Assembly: GCA_030849805.1 (NCBI GenBank)
Contig: JASANZ010002222.1
Coordinates: forward strand, 1-64,000
From: Sergeia podlipaevii
Lineage: Eukaryota > Euglenozoa > Kinetoplastea > Trypanosomatida > Trypanosomatidae
Length of the DNA stretch: 64,000 nucleotides
Direction of reading: 5' to 3'
The position numbers were made by a program, and so were the translations under genes. Positions within the stretch are counted from its first letter, which is position 1. Every line of letters begins with the position of its first letter. The notes beneath the pieces are model-generated. The model had not been told where the DNA came from and made no database searches. It saw nothing but the letters and a program-made list of their open reading frames with translations. Of the stretch, positions 48,082 to 57,136 are shown in pieces.

Positions 48082-51000
48082 ATGGAGGATGTGTCCGAGG
48101 GCCTTGCATCCGCCTGGAAGGGGGCAGTCCGAGGGATGAAGAGCGGCTACAAGATGACCAAGACAGCTCTCACGGCCTCTGACAAGGCCGGTGCGGAGGG
48201 AGGAACAGCAGCCAAGTCTCACTCAGACGCCCGCCGGGAGTTCAAGTCCAAGTACGCGCCGTCTTCTTCTTCACCACCTTCTCCCAGTCACGGAGGCGCG
48301 GGTGCTGCAGCAGCAGCAGCAATGTCTTCCTACACTCACCGCCAGCAGCAGCAACTACAACAAATCTCAAGCGAGGAGTCCAGCTCTGATGAGGAGCCCA
48401 TGACGGATGCGCAGGTGCATGAAAAGGTGGAGGCCAAGTACTTTGACAAGAGTTACGACGCGGCGCGCTTTGAGCTGTCACAGCTGCAGGCCACCTACAC
48501 AGACACCCCGGAAGCCGGTAAGGCAGAGCGAGACGATATGGAACGCAAAGTGGTGGCGCTGCGGCAGCGCTGTAATGTTGTGAGCACCACGCTGAAGAAG
48601 CGCGTGCTTCTGCATCATCATGCCTTTGTCCGTGGCACAGAGGAAATTAGATTAGTCAATGATAGCCTGCTACAGACCTCGAGCGATTGCAAAAAGGGTC
48701 GTAATGCTATCCGCAAGGCGAAGGCGGGTGTGGCGGTGCATATTGAGCTCTTGGGGCAGCAGCGCAGACGCACGAACCTTCAGCGCGCCATGCAGCTCTT
48801 GGATGCGATGAAGCGGATGTGTTGGAAGCAGTCGCAGCTGGTGGCACTCACGCAGGCGGGTAAAATTGTGGAGGCCGCGGAGCTGCTCAAGAAGGATGGC
48901 GCCATCGAGATGGAGTCGGAGCTGGCACGCATGGATAGCATGAAACCCGTTCTGACGGAGTGGCGCTCCTACCGCGATAACCCGCAGAAGTTGCGAAGTG
49001 CGGTTAACTTTGTCATCACGGAGTGTCTCTGCACGAAGTTTATGCCGTTTCGTTACTGCAATGCATTTGAGTCCGGCTCAGGGCTTGGAGAGGGAGATGC
49101 GGTGTGTGAAGTAGTAGCGCTTCAACTGCGGAAGAGTGCCGTGGCGATTGTTGCCAAGTCACTGCGCGAGGTATCTTACGTGAAGGATGAGAAGGCCTCG
49201 CTCGATGATGTGGCGGAGGGAATCCATCCTGATCACCTTGTGTTGTGCTTTGGTCAGCTTTCTGCCCGCCTAATGGACTTTCTGCATATGTACGTGACGG
49301 TCCTGCGCATTCACCGCACGGAGTCTGGCAGCGCTACCTCGCCCTTTGCCCTCTTGCACGCCAAGGGCCTCGCACGCGTAAAAGAAATTGGTCCTCGCAT
49401 TGGCCACGATCTCATGGAGAAGCTCACACTGGTGCTCTCTGCGATTCGCCTCTTCTCGGGGGACGTTGACCGTGTACTGCATCTGTTCTTTTCCTTGAGT
49501 ACTCTCGTGGAGGCTTTTGGGGTTCTGGGGCTTACGCCCGAAGAACAAGATGCGGTACGCACACGCGTAAAGGCCGTCATTGCGCGCTACATGCGGACCA
49601 ACTTTCAAACGCCGAAGCTGCGGGAGGTACTGTCGTTCATGTCAGAGGACGCGTGGTGCGTCAGTGACGTGTCGGCGTCTTCGCTGAATGTGGTGACTCC
49701 TGTATCCCCCGCCGCGTACCGCAATGCAGTCCGCAAGGTGAAGGGGTATCTTAACCAGGATGGCGGTAGCGGCGCTGAAGGCAACCCGCGAAGCAACAGC
49801 AACAACAGCAGCAGCAATTGCCGAGATGCTCTTAATGGCGAGGAGGATGTCGTTGTCGATGCGCAGCAGCAGCAGCAATCACCTCGAAGGGGAGGAGGAG
49901 GTGCGGCTGAGAACAATGATAATAGCACTAGCAGCTATAAAACGGTGCCGGTTGCTGAGAACCCTTTCTACTCCCCCGAGATGCTACTTCCTCAGGATAC
50001 GTCTTCGCTCTTCCAGACTCAGCGCCTTTCTGAGTACTACGCGGCACATCAACAAGATAAGGGCTCGCTTGCATCGCGTGTGGCAGTCCCTGCTGTACTC
50101 ACTTCCAGCTCTCTGGCCGTTACCAATGGGATTCTTGAGTACGTCGCGCGCATCGCCGTCCGCTACCCTCCGCTCGCGCCAGACATACTGGCGTGGTGCG
50201 AGGAGCTCGTCTGCACGTACTTGTACACCGTCGCCGACAACTTCGTCTCCGTCTCTCGCAGCGCATTCGTGGAGGATCAAGGCGACTTCTCCCCAGAAGC
50301 GCAGAAGGTGCTGCGCGAGGCACGAGATGTGAGCTCAAGAGCGGTTTTGGGCGGTGCTGGCAGTGACCCCGCGCATGGTGGTGGTGGTGGTGGTGCCTCT
50401 CCGATCGGCACTGCCGCAGGTGGCACGAGTAGCTCTTCTCACATTCACGACGGGGTGAGCGGTACTTCTGCGCCTGTGTCAGGCGCGTATGGTGAGGCGG
50501 CAGGCATCACGAGCAAGTACCCACCTCGTGTGTTTGGACGTATTAAGACTGAGTTCACCAGCGAAGCGCATCAGTACGCACTCGGCCATCGTGCAGTTGC
50601 CTGTGACACGTGTGTGACGCTTGCGTTTGTGTTTGAGGCTGCCGTTCATGCGGTGGGGCCGCTTCTGCCAGCCTCGGTGACGGCAAAGTATGTGAAGCGA
50701 AGTGCTGCCCTCCACGCTACGGCAGTGGAGCTGCTGCATGTGTGCCTGCATCGACTGAGTCAAGCGATTTTGCCGTTGCAGGGGGTGTGCGTGGATATTG
50801 CCAAGATGAAGCCTGGGAAGGACGAGGTGAAGGTCTCCGCGTACGTGGGGCGTATTATCATCGAGATGAAGAGCCTGCAGGAGCGCTGTGAGGCGATGCC
50901 CACCCCTGTGCTAGAGACCCTTTTCTTCCAGCGTTTGCTCTTCTCGGTGCAGTGCCTGCTCATTCACGAGTACTGCAAACACGCCAAGAAGAGGCTGTCT

Positions 51001-51327
51001 GACATGGCAGTGATGCAGTTTCAAGTGGATGTGCAAAACTTTCAGCAGCAAGCGGCTGCCTTGCTAGGCCGAGCCAATGTGGTGCTGCCTAGCCACGTGT
51101 TGAGCCTCGTCAAGACGGGCTTTTACATGGATGACAGGGAGCAGCGGATGGAATGGATGAAGCGGTGTCACAGCGAGTACAACGCGGCTGATTTGGCCCA
51201 GTGGCTCTCTGGCGGTGACCGCGCCTTCAAGATGCAGCTCGAGGACACCCTCGGCACAGTGCTTGGGCACTATGATGCACTGCCTCTTAAGCATTTTGCT
51301 GTGCCTAGAGCTCAAGATGTTGTGTAG
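48082..51327 (+). CDS. VPS50: VPS50/syndetin, EARP tethering-complex subunit
   Basis: 1081 residues from ATG 48082. VPS50 replaces VPS54 in the GARP-like EARP complex and tethers vesicles in endosome recycling. The N-terminal rod (about 115-290) has LSQLQATYTDTPEAG and RTNLQRAMQLLDAMKRM, AGKIVEAAELLKKDG. A family-typical stretch is LREVLSFMSEDAWCVSD (near 513-530). After low-complexity inserts (Asn/Ser/Gln runs near 560-625) come VTNGILEYVARIAVRYP and CTYLYTVADNF (near 710). The C-terminal DUF2451-type end has VMQFQVDVQNFQQQAAAL, then LSLVKTGFYMDDREQRMEWM and SEYNAADLAQWL. A Gly/Ser-rich insert near 770-800 and Gln/Ala runs near 75-95 are simple-sequence expansions. Longer than human VPS50 (about 960) because of these inserts. 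Confidence 0.82.
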   Translation: MEDVSEGLASAWKGAVRGMKSGYKMTKTALTASDKAGAEGGTAAKSHSDARREFKSKYAPSSSSPPSPSHGGAGAAAAAAMSSYTHRQQQQLQQISSEESSSDEEPMTDAQVHEKVEAKYFDKSYDAARFELSQLQATYTDTPEAGKAERDDMERKVVALRQRCNVVSTTLKKRVLLHHHAFVRGTEEIRLVNDSLLQTSSDCKKGRNAIRKAKAGVAVHIELLGQQRRRTNLQRAMQLLDAMKRMCWKQSQLVALTQAGKIVEAAELLKKDGAIEMESELARMDSMKPVLTEWRSYRDNPQKLRSAVNFVITECLCTKFMPFRYCNAFESGSGLGEGDAVCEVVALQLRKSAVAIVAKSLREVSYVKDEKASLDDVAEGIHPDHLVLCFGQLSARLMDFLHMYVTVLRIHRTESGSATSPFALLHAKGLARVKEIGPRIGHDLMEKLTLVLSAIRLFSGDVDRVLHLFFSLSTLVEAFGVLGLTPEEQDAVRTRVKAVIARYMRTNFQTPKLREVLSFMSEDAWCVSDVSASSLNVVTPVSPAAYRNAVRKVKGYLNQDGGSGAEGNPRSNSNNSSSNCRDALNGEEDVVVDAQQQQQSPRRGGGGAAENNDNSTSSYKTVPVAENPFYSPEMLLPQDTSSLFQTQRLSEYYAAHQQDKGSLASRVAVPAVLTSSSLAVTNGILEYVARIAVRYPPLAPDILAWCEELVCTYLYTVADNFVSVSRSAFVEDQGDFSPEAQKVLREARDVSSRAVLGGAGSDPAHGGGGGGASPIGTAAGGTSSSSHIHDGVSGTSAPVSGAYGEAAGITSKYPPRVFGRIKTEFTSEAHQYALGHRAVACDTCVTLAFVFEAAVHAVGPLLPASVTAKYVKRSAALHATAVELLHVCLHRLSQAILPLQGVCVDIAKMKPGKDEVKVSAYVGRIIIEMKSLQERCEAMPTPVLETLFFQRLLFSVQCLLIHEYCKHAKKRLSDMAVMQFQVDVQNFQQQAAALLGRANVVLPSHVLSLVKTGFYMDDREQRMEWMKRCHSEYNAADLAQWLSGGDRAFKMQLEDTLGTVLGHYDALPLKHFAVPRAQDVV

Positions 51328-51372
51328 TCCCTTCGCTAGAGAAGGAATCCACGTGCATTGCCGGCAACGGAA

Positions 51373-51392
51373 ATATATATATATATATATAT
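51373..51392. repeat. (AT)10 microsatellite
   Basis: Perfect AT run shortly downstream of VPS50. Confidence 0.95.
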
Positions 51393-51538
51393 GTAGTTGC
51401 TTATTTACTCGGTATTTGTGTAAAGAATTTCTGATATCGTCATTTTTTTGAAAGTATACATTTTAATGAACCTGACTGAGAGTCTAGTGTGAACAGACAA
51501 AGGCACGCATGTAGTTTTTCTTTACTTGCTAGCTGGGC

Positions 51539-51556
51539 TATATATATATATATATA
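51539..51556. repeat. (TA)9 microsatellite
   Basis: Perfect TA run in the same intergenic stretch as the (AT)10 repeat. Confidence 0.95.
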
Positions 51557-52096
51557 GTTGCACTGCTGCTAGTTCGTGTCTCTCTCTTGCTTGAAAAAAA
51601 AGAAAAATTAATAATAAAAAATGCGTTCAAGGCTGCTGATGCAAAAAATGAAAACCTTTTTTTTAAAGAGAGATTATGTCGTTTATTTTTCTCATTTCTT
51701 TTTTTTTTTTTTTGGAATGTTGCAGTAGTGGTGCAAAACAAAAGAAGCACATCTATATATTTATATATATATACGCACAAGGTTGAAAGGAAGGGTAAGA
51801 AGAGAGGAATAAAAGAAAAGAAGAAAAGAGTTGTGTGCACCTACGCAAAGAAACAACGTTGTCGCTGCTGTGTGTGTGGAGGAGGATGAGGAAGTGGATG
51901 AGGGATCGCCTTGACTTTACTCGCTTGCCTCTTTCCCTGCTTCTGCTTTCTTATTATTTTTTCTTCTGCCTCCTCTGCCTTGCATATTACGCAGTCACTA
52001 CTATAGTTTACTATTGGAGGGAAAGTAGGTTCAACAAAAACAACAACAAAAAAAGACAACCACGAGGGCAGGCGATTGAGATTAACCAGTAACTGA

Positions 52097-53101
52097 ATGA
52101 AAACTGCACTGTTAGCGGGTTGCGTTAGCGTGGCCGTGGGGTGGTCATGCGTGCGTAACGTGCAGCTGCCTATGGGGCCGTCGAGGCTGCAGTGGGGAGG
52201 CACCGTCTTTGGACACCGCGGCTGCCGAGGAGTACCGGGTATTCCAGAGAACACGCTAGATGCCTTTAAGTATGCCATATCGCGTGGCTGCCAGGGGATT
52301 GAGTGTGATGTACGTCTGACGAAGGACAGCGAGGTAGTGGTGTTTCATGACGCACTAGCGCATGAGCATCTGCGGAACGTGCCAGAGACAAAGCGCATCG
52401 ATGAGTTCGCTCTGTATGAACTGAAAGGCTGCGAGTACGTGGAGGACCCGACTGGTCAGATTCGCGTGCCGACGCTTGAGGAGTCGATTGTGTTCTGCCG
52501 TGAAAACAATCTTCGCTTGCTTATTGACATTAAAGAGATGAAACGCCCAAAGTTGTGCGCAGACAAGGTGGTGGAGCTGTTTAGGCGGTACCCAGAGTAT
52601 ATGTATGAGCAAGCAACAGTTATTTCTCTACACCCGGGTGTGCTGTATCACGCCCGGCAGCGAGACAGAGGGGTGGCTGTCGGTGCTTTATACAGCAGAG
52701 GAGTCATACGTTCCTGGGTGGCCTCCGGTGGGGAGGTGGTTCCATGGTTTGTGCGTCTGTGCCCCGCATTCTACGACGCGACGCTTTTCTTTGTGCAGGA
52801 GAAGATACTGCCCTGGCTGGCGGGCTGCTCCCTGGTGGGCCCGGACTACACGCTTTATAGCGAAGCGTACCGCAAGCGCTGGCAGTCACGCAAGATCGGG
52901 GTCTACTTGTGGGGATTTGAAAATAGTGCGCAGTGCGTGGCTGAGATGCGACAGCCCGGGGTTTGCGTGTCGGCGGATGACCATCACGAGGAGTTTTTTA
53001 CGCCCAAGCCGGCGCCTGATTTTGACATTTTTGGTGATCGTCAGCGCGAGTCGGAGAGACAGGAGGAGGAACAACGCAAACGCCTGCGCCTCAAGCAATA
53101 G
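52097..53101 (+). CDS. Glycerophosphodiester phosphodiesterase (GDPD/GDE1-like)
   Basis: 334 residues from ATG 52097. GDPD enzymes cleave glycerophosphodiesters (or lysophospholipids in the GDE4/7 branch) to glycerol phosphate and alcohol in a TIM barrel with a divalent metal. Catalytic marks are FGHRGCRGVPGIPENT (His40, Arg41, Glu51), IECDVRLTKD (Glu69, Asp71) and VVFHDALAHE (His84). The barrel's later strands are LRLLIDIKE, VISLHPGVLY and GVYLWGFEN, with the C-terminal VSADDHHE. A short hydrophobic N-terminus (5-17) could be a signal or anchor, as in membrane-bound GDE4/GDE7. The C-terminal 25 residues are charged and helical. Confidence 0.92.
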   Translation: MKTALLAGCVSVAVGWSCVRNVQLPMGPSRLQWGGTVFGHRGCRGVPGIPENTLDAFKYAISRGCQGIECDVRLTKDSEVVVFHDALAHEHLRNVPETKRIDEFALYELKGCEYVEDPTGQIRVPTLEESIVFCRENNLRLLIDIKEMKRPKLCADKVVELFRRYPEYMYEQATVISLHPGVLYHARQRDRGVAVGALYSRGVIRSWVASGGEVVPWFVRLCPAFYDATLFFVQEKILPWLAGCSLVGPDYTLYSEAYRKRWQSRKIGVYLWGFENSAQCVAEMRQPGVCVSADDHHEEFFTPKPAPDFDIFGDRQRESERQEEEQRKRLRLKQ

Positions 53102-53776
53102 TCAAGGATGAATGCTTTTCCCTTTTCTTTTCTTTCTTTTCCTTTACGTTCTCTCTGTGGGAGTGAGCCCGCGTGTGCGCAGATGAAACATGAAGGCGAT
53201 AAATTTGTCACGAAGCGGAAGATGAACGTGCGGCTTGTTTGTAGTCGAGAACATTTTTTTTGTTTACAGTTTGTTGTTGTTGTTGTTTTTTCGAGCGCGT
53301 GTAAGCCCCAACTTGCCGGAGTGTGTGTGTGTGTGCGCGTGCAGCTAGCAAGCCATAAATGAAACGAACAATGTCAAAGCAAAATGGTCCTCTAGTCTGA
53401 GCAGGCAAAGAGGCAACATAAGGCGTATCTGCCATGGGTGACAGCGTTTGGGGTTTCAGCGTCTGTATTTACCCCTTTTACATATGGAGTGCAGGTGATG
53501 CCATTCTCTCTCTCTCTCTCTTTCTCAAGTTTTGCCTGTTTCATTACTATTGGTTTCTTCTTTTATTTTTATTTTCATTTGTTTTGTTTTGTTTTGTTTT
53601 GCTGCTATTTAGCTCCTACTTTCATATATTTTGAAACGTAAAGGCCGCCCAAAAGTAGCAGTGCACGAGCGCGCTGGGAGTAAGAAGCTTCCATTTCAGC
53701 TATATATATTCCACAAGAGCAAAGTGAGGAAATTTACGTGTATTGCAGATAAGGTTTATTTATAGTGCAGCATTAG

Positions 53777-53811
<35 letters not shown>

Positions 53812-54089
53812 TCATACATAGAGTCACACATAGCAACTAGAGATCATTCAGAAAGTGAGCAAAGTTTGAGTTGCCGTTATTGGCCTTTTAAGGGATCTGC
53901 TCCACTCTCTCACTGTTGCTGTTGACACTTCTGTGTTTATTTGTTTTTAGCTCTCTGTTGATATAAGTGCTCTATACACTACTTGCATTCATACACATAT
54001 ATATTTCTACCTTCGCGTATTGCACTAAAGAGAAGAAAGTCTTCCTTCTCATTTTGTAAGATTGCACTTCTTTTTTTTTCCTTCTGCCC
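53102..54089. other. Intergenic with (TA)15 repeat
   Basis: No supportable gene. (GT)n at 53321-53335, (TC)n at 53508-53525, T-rich (GTTTT)n near 53580-53600, (TA)15 at 53778-53807 and a T/C tract just before the next ATG. Confidence 0.6.
53778..53807. repeat. (TA)15 microsatellite
   Basis: Longest perfect TA run in the window. Confidence 0.95.
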
Positions 54090-54629
54090 ATGGGCGTTCA
54101 ATGTTCCACTAGTGATCCGAAGGAGCCCGATCGGAACATGCGGAGCGGACACACCGCTTCTACTACCCAGACACGTACTCACAGTCCTGTGCTCTCCCGC
54201 ACACGTAGTCCCGTCGTTTCTGCATTCACTGTTTCCAATCAAGCAAAGCGCCGCCGTCGCCGTTCGGTAAGCGGTGGCTCTAGTGAAGTCCTGCTGAACT
54301 GGGGGATGTCTGATGACGAAGATGCTTCAGATGTCCGTAGTGTTCCTGAAAAGCTGCCGGTGAATCGTATTAGGCGCTGGTTAGATGACATACCGCCACC
54401 AGATCAACTGGACCCTATTCCAGAGCCAGACATATGGTCTGACGGGGAGCGGGAGGGGAAGGAGTGGCTACGGACGGAGGGTGGCCTAGACGATCTCAAC
54501 GAAGGACGCTGGGATGCGCCGCACTACGTCTCCGCGCTTGAGCTGGCCTCGCCGACGGAGCATGAGCCGCTATACACGCACTCCAATCGGCGCAAGCAGA
54601 AAGCAGGCGGGTTCAGAAACTGCGCCTAA
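54090..54629 (+). CDS. Small protein with N-myristoylation signal, unknown function
   Basis: 179 residues from ATG 54090, preceded by a strong T/C tract. The start MGVQCSTSD fits an N-myristoylation site (Gly2, Ser6) with Cys5 available for palmitoylation, so I infer attachment to the plasma or flagellar membrane. Residues 20-65 are Ser/Thr/Arg-rich and disordered (SPVLSRTRSPVV, KRRRRRSVSGG). Residues 72-150 contain conserved-looking Trp and Pro motifs (NWGMSDDEDASD, RIRRWLDDIPPPDQLDPIPE, DIWSDGEREGKEWL). No known domain recognised. Confidence 0.7.
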   Translation: MGVQCSTSDPKEPDRNMRSGHTASTTQTRTHSPVLSRTRSPVVSAFTVSNQAKRRRRRSVSGGSSEVLLNWGMSDDEDASDVRSVPEKLPVNRIRRWLDDIPPPDQLDPIPEPDIWSDGEREGKEWLRTEGGLDDLNEGRWDAPHYVSALELASPTEHEPLYTHSNRRKQKAGGFRNCA

Positions 54630-55806
54630 GAGCAAGGAGAAGCGAACATGTTTTGAACTTCTCGAAGAGGAGAGTTGTTGTTTTCTTTTCAATTGATTAG
54701 GAAGGTTGCCTTTGCTGTGCCTGAACACAATGCCCGTTGCGCGTGGTGGGTGCGTATGTTGGTTGTCTTTACTAAATAAAGTTCCTCTTTTCTGCTATTG
54801 CGTAGCGCTATCTTTTCTGTTTTGCATATGTGGAAACACATATTTTCCCATTTAAGAGAAAGCAAAGGAGATGTTTGATACCATATTGTTACCTTCATTT
54901 TTTTTTTTTATTATTATTCCTCCCCATGGGTGGTAGTGTAGTAGCTACGGTGTGCTGTGACTGCATGTGGCAATGTGGACGCTGGCTCTTAGATACCTGC
55001 CAGATATCAAGAATGGACTGGTTTCTCTGAGTTGTGACGGCTTTTCTTTGGATTAACCGTTTTTTTCTTTCCTCCTCACACTTTGCCCTCAAGTTTTCTT
55101 TTTTTTTTGTTTTTTTGCACGTATCCATCACATAAAAGTGTGGCAGCGCGTCGGTCATGATGACAGCCCGCGATCGCGCCATGCTTTGATCACGGGCGTG
55201 CTTTTTTTTTTTTTGAAGGAAGACTCTTCACGTCTTCACGTCTGTATATATATGTTAATCCGCATATCATTATAGCATATTATCATCTTAACTATATGCG
55301 TGCTCTACCGTAGAATGGCCATTTATGAGAAGAAAAAGAATACAATGGGGAGAAGAGGAGAGGAAGATGAATAGATGAGCGAGAGGAAGGTGCGTCGCTA
55401 CTTGTTAGTGAGATGATGATGATGATGGGGTATTCTTGTTGCATTCTCGTGAGTCTTCATTATTATCATTACTATTTACTTTTTTATTTTCACTGTTGGT
55501 TTCTGTTCTGTATCTCCCTCTTGGAAATGTACTGTGATGTGATGTGATCCTTCCATTTTGCTTGGTGTTTCCTCGCTTTCATTTTGTATGGGCGCGTGTG
55601 TGACCTTCTTTTTTTTTTTGATTTGTGTTTTTCTTTCGTTTTGTAGGTATACTTCTCACCCTGTGAGCGTTGCATTACGAGACATATATAAATATATATA
55701 TATGTATACATATGTATGCTTTTTTTTTTTGTTCTCGTGACGATAATTTCTCTCTAGAGGAGATTTTTTTTGCTGTTGTGTGTGTGTGTTTTTATTTGTT
55801 GCTGTC

Positions 55807-55847
55807 TATTATTATTATTAATATTATTATTATTATTATTGTTATTA
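55807..55847. repeat. (ATT)n trinucleotide repeat
   Basis: ATT units with two single-base interruptions. Confidence 0.9.
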
Positions 55848-56075
55848 CTTGCTTTTAAAGAAATGATTGTGTGCAAAAAGAAAAAAAGCGAGTTATTATA
55901 AATATGGAATCACCGAATGTTATACGTTGTGAAGATGGTATCTGCTAGTAGATCAAACAGTATGTATGATGCATGTAGCTTATCTCTACTTCATTTTTTC
56001 TTCTTTTCTCTTCATCCCCCCCTCCCCCTCCCTCTCCTCTCTCTCTCTTCATCATTTGAATATTAGCTTACATAA

Positions 56076-56080
<5 letters not shown>

Positions 56081-56108
<28 letters not shown>
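56081..56108. repeat. (TA)14 microsatellite
   Basis: Perfect TA dinucleotide run. Confidence 0.95.
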
Positions 56109-56111
<3 letters not shown>

Positions 56112-56362
56112 ATTTAGGAGAGTCTTTTTGTTTGTTTGTTTTTAGTTTGTTTGCCGCTACATTGAGTTGCTTACACAGCGTTGGAATTGAAGAAGCCTGC
56201 TGTTGTCATCGTGTGATTTATATATAGTTTCGAAGAATTGTATATATATATTGTTCTTTTTTTCTTTTTTTTTTCTTGTTGTTCTACACACTTTTTCTCA
56301 TTCAAACATTCAGCTGAGCATACATACATACATAAATTCACTTACATATATTATATTATATT

Positions 56363-56384
56363 TGTGTGTGTGTGTGTGTGTGTG
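56363..56384. repeat. (TG)11 microsatellite
   Basis: Perfect TG run, followed 20 bases later by a (TA)8 run. Confidence 0.95.
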
Positions 56385-56404
56385 TAGCAATTGCTTTACT
56401 CACG

Positions 56405-56420
56405 TATATATATATATATA
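56405..56420. repeat. (TA)8 microsatellite
   Basis: Perfect TA run close to the (TG)11 tract. Confidence 0.9.
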
Positions 56421-56689
56421 AAGGGGGAGGAGGGAAGCACATTCAACACTTCACGTATCTCTTCACTGTGCAGGTCCCAAGAGACGCATACTGCTCTTTG
56501 CAAAAGGAAACTGCTGCTTGGAGAGGAAAAGAAAAGGAAAAAAAAAGCTGGTTTTTATTTACTTGTGTATAGCACCTTATCTTTTTTTTTTTGTGATTAG
56601 GCCATTGCGCATATATTTATTCCTTTGATACGTACACACAAAGGAAAATCAATACGACTACTATTGTCGTTATTTAGTAGTACTATAAG

Positions 56690-57136
56690 ATGGGTGCCGG
56701 TGCGAGTAACGGTGCCAGTGGCCGCCACAGCAGACCCTCATCGGGTCGTGCCATTGCAGTCAGGATAGGCCAGCGCTCTTCACAAAGTGTGAACTCTAGT
56801 AACCTGGTGAACAAGTCGCATATCAACAACAATATCAACAAGGGTCGGGCGGAGCAGTCCGGCGACAGCGCCTCCGCATCTTCAAGGCCACAGTCCATGC
56901 TACTCAACGGTGAGACGGCACGCCTGACGGAGGAGATGCTGCGAGACCTGGACGCAAGGACAAACGGTGGGGATAAGAAGCGGAAGGGTGCTCAGCTGGA
57001 AGTGTGGATAGAGCGGGCACACGTGCCGGGGCTCTACATCGGAACCAACGACGATGAGGTCGAGGTCACCCCGCGGCAGCTGCACCTCGAGTCGATGGAG
57101 CAGCTGGAACAGCTAGATGATATCAATCGGTTTTGA
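56690..57136 (+). CDS. Small Ser/Asn-rich protein with N-myristoylation signal
   Basis: 148 residues from ATG 56690 to TGA. MGAGASNGAS fits the N-myristoylation consensus (Gly2, Ser6). The body is low-complexity (SSQSVNSSNLVNKSHINNN) with a more ordered C-terminal half (ETARLTEEMLRDLDARTNG, LEVWIERAHVPGLYIGTNDD). No family recognised. The same frame continues after the TGA with a coding-looking stretch rich in R, S, P and E (RRSPTEKSENNERKGRERSP) up to a second TGA, so this may be the front part of a longer gene that is now broken. As it stands the first 148 codons could still be expressed. Confidence 0.55.
   Translation: MGAGASNGASGRHSRPSSGRAIAVRIGQRSSQSVNSSNLVNKSHINNNINKGRAEQSGDSASASSRPQSMLLNGETARLTEEMLRDLDARTNGGDKKRKGAQLEVWIERAHVPGLYIGTNDDEVEVTPRQLHLESMEQLEQLDDINRF

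Larger units (their letters stand above)
51328..52096. other. Intergenic with two TA repeats
   Basis: No gene accepted. (AT)10 at 51373-51392 and (TA)9 at 51539-51556; A- and T-rich parts; a T/C-rich tract 51915-51985 ending in ACGCAG near 51992 is the acceptor region for the GDPD gene. Confidence 0.6.
54630..56689. other. Long intergenic stretch, 2.06 kb, microsatellite-rich
   Basis: No supportable gene. Repeats: a T run near 55201-55214, (GAT)n near 55412-55427, (ATT)n at 55807-55847, (TA)14 at 56081-56108, (TG)11 at 56363-56384 and (TA)8 at 56405-56420. T/C tracts near 55990-56050 and 56580-56592. Confidence 0.55.

Noticed and set aside
51886..52092. 68-codon ATG frame with one membrane span, ending 4 bases before the GDPD start
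   Set aside because: It lies over the T/C-rich tract and probable splice acceptor of the GDPD gene, so the hydrophobic residues are explained by pyrimidine-rich codons.
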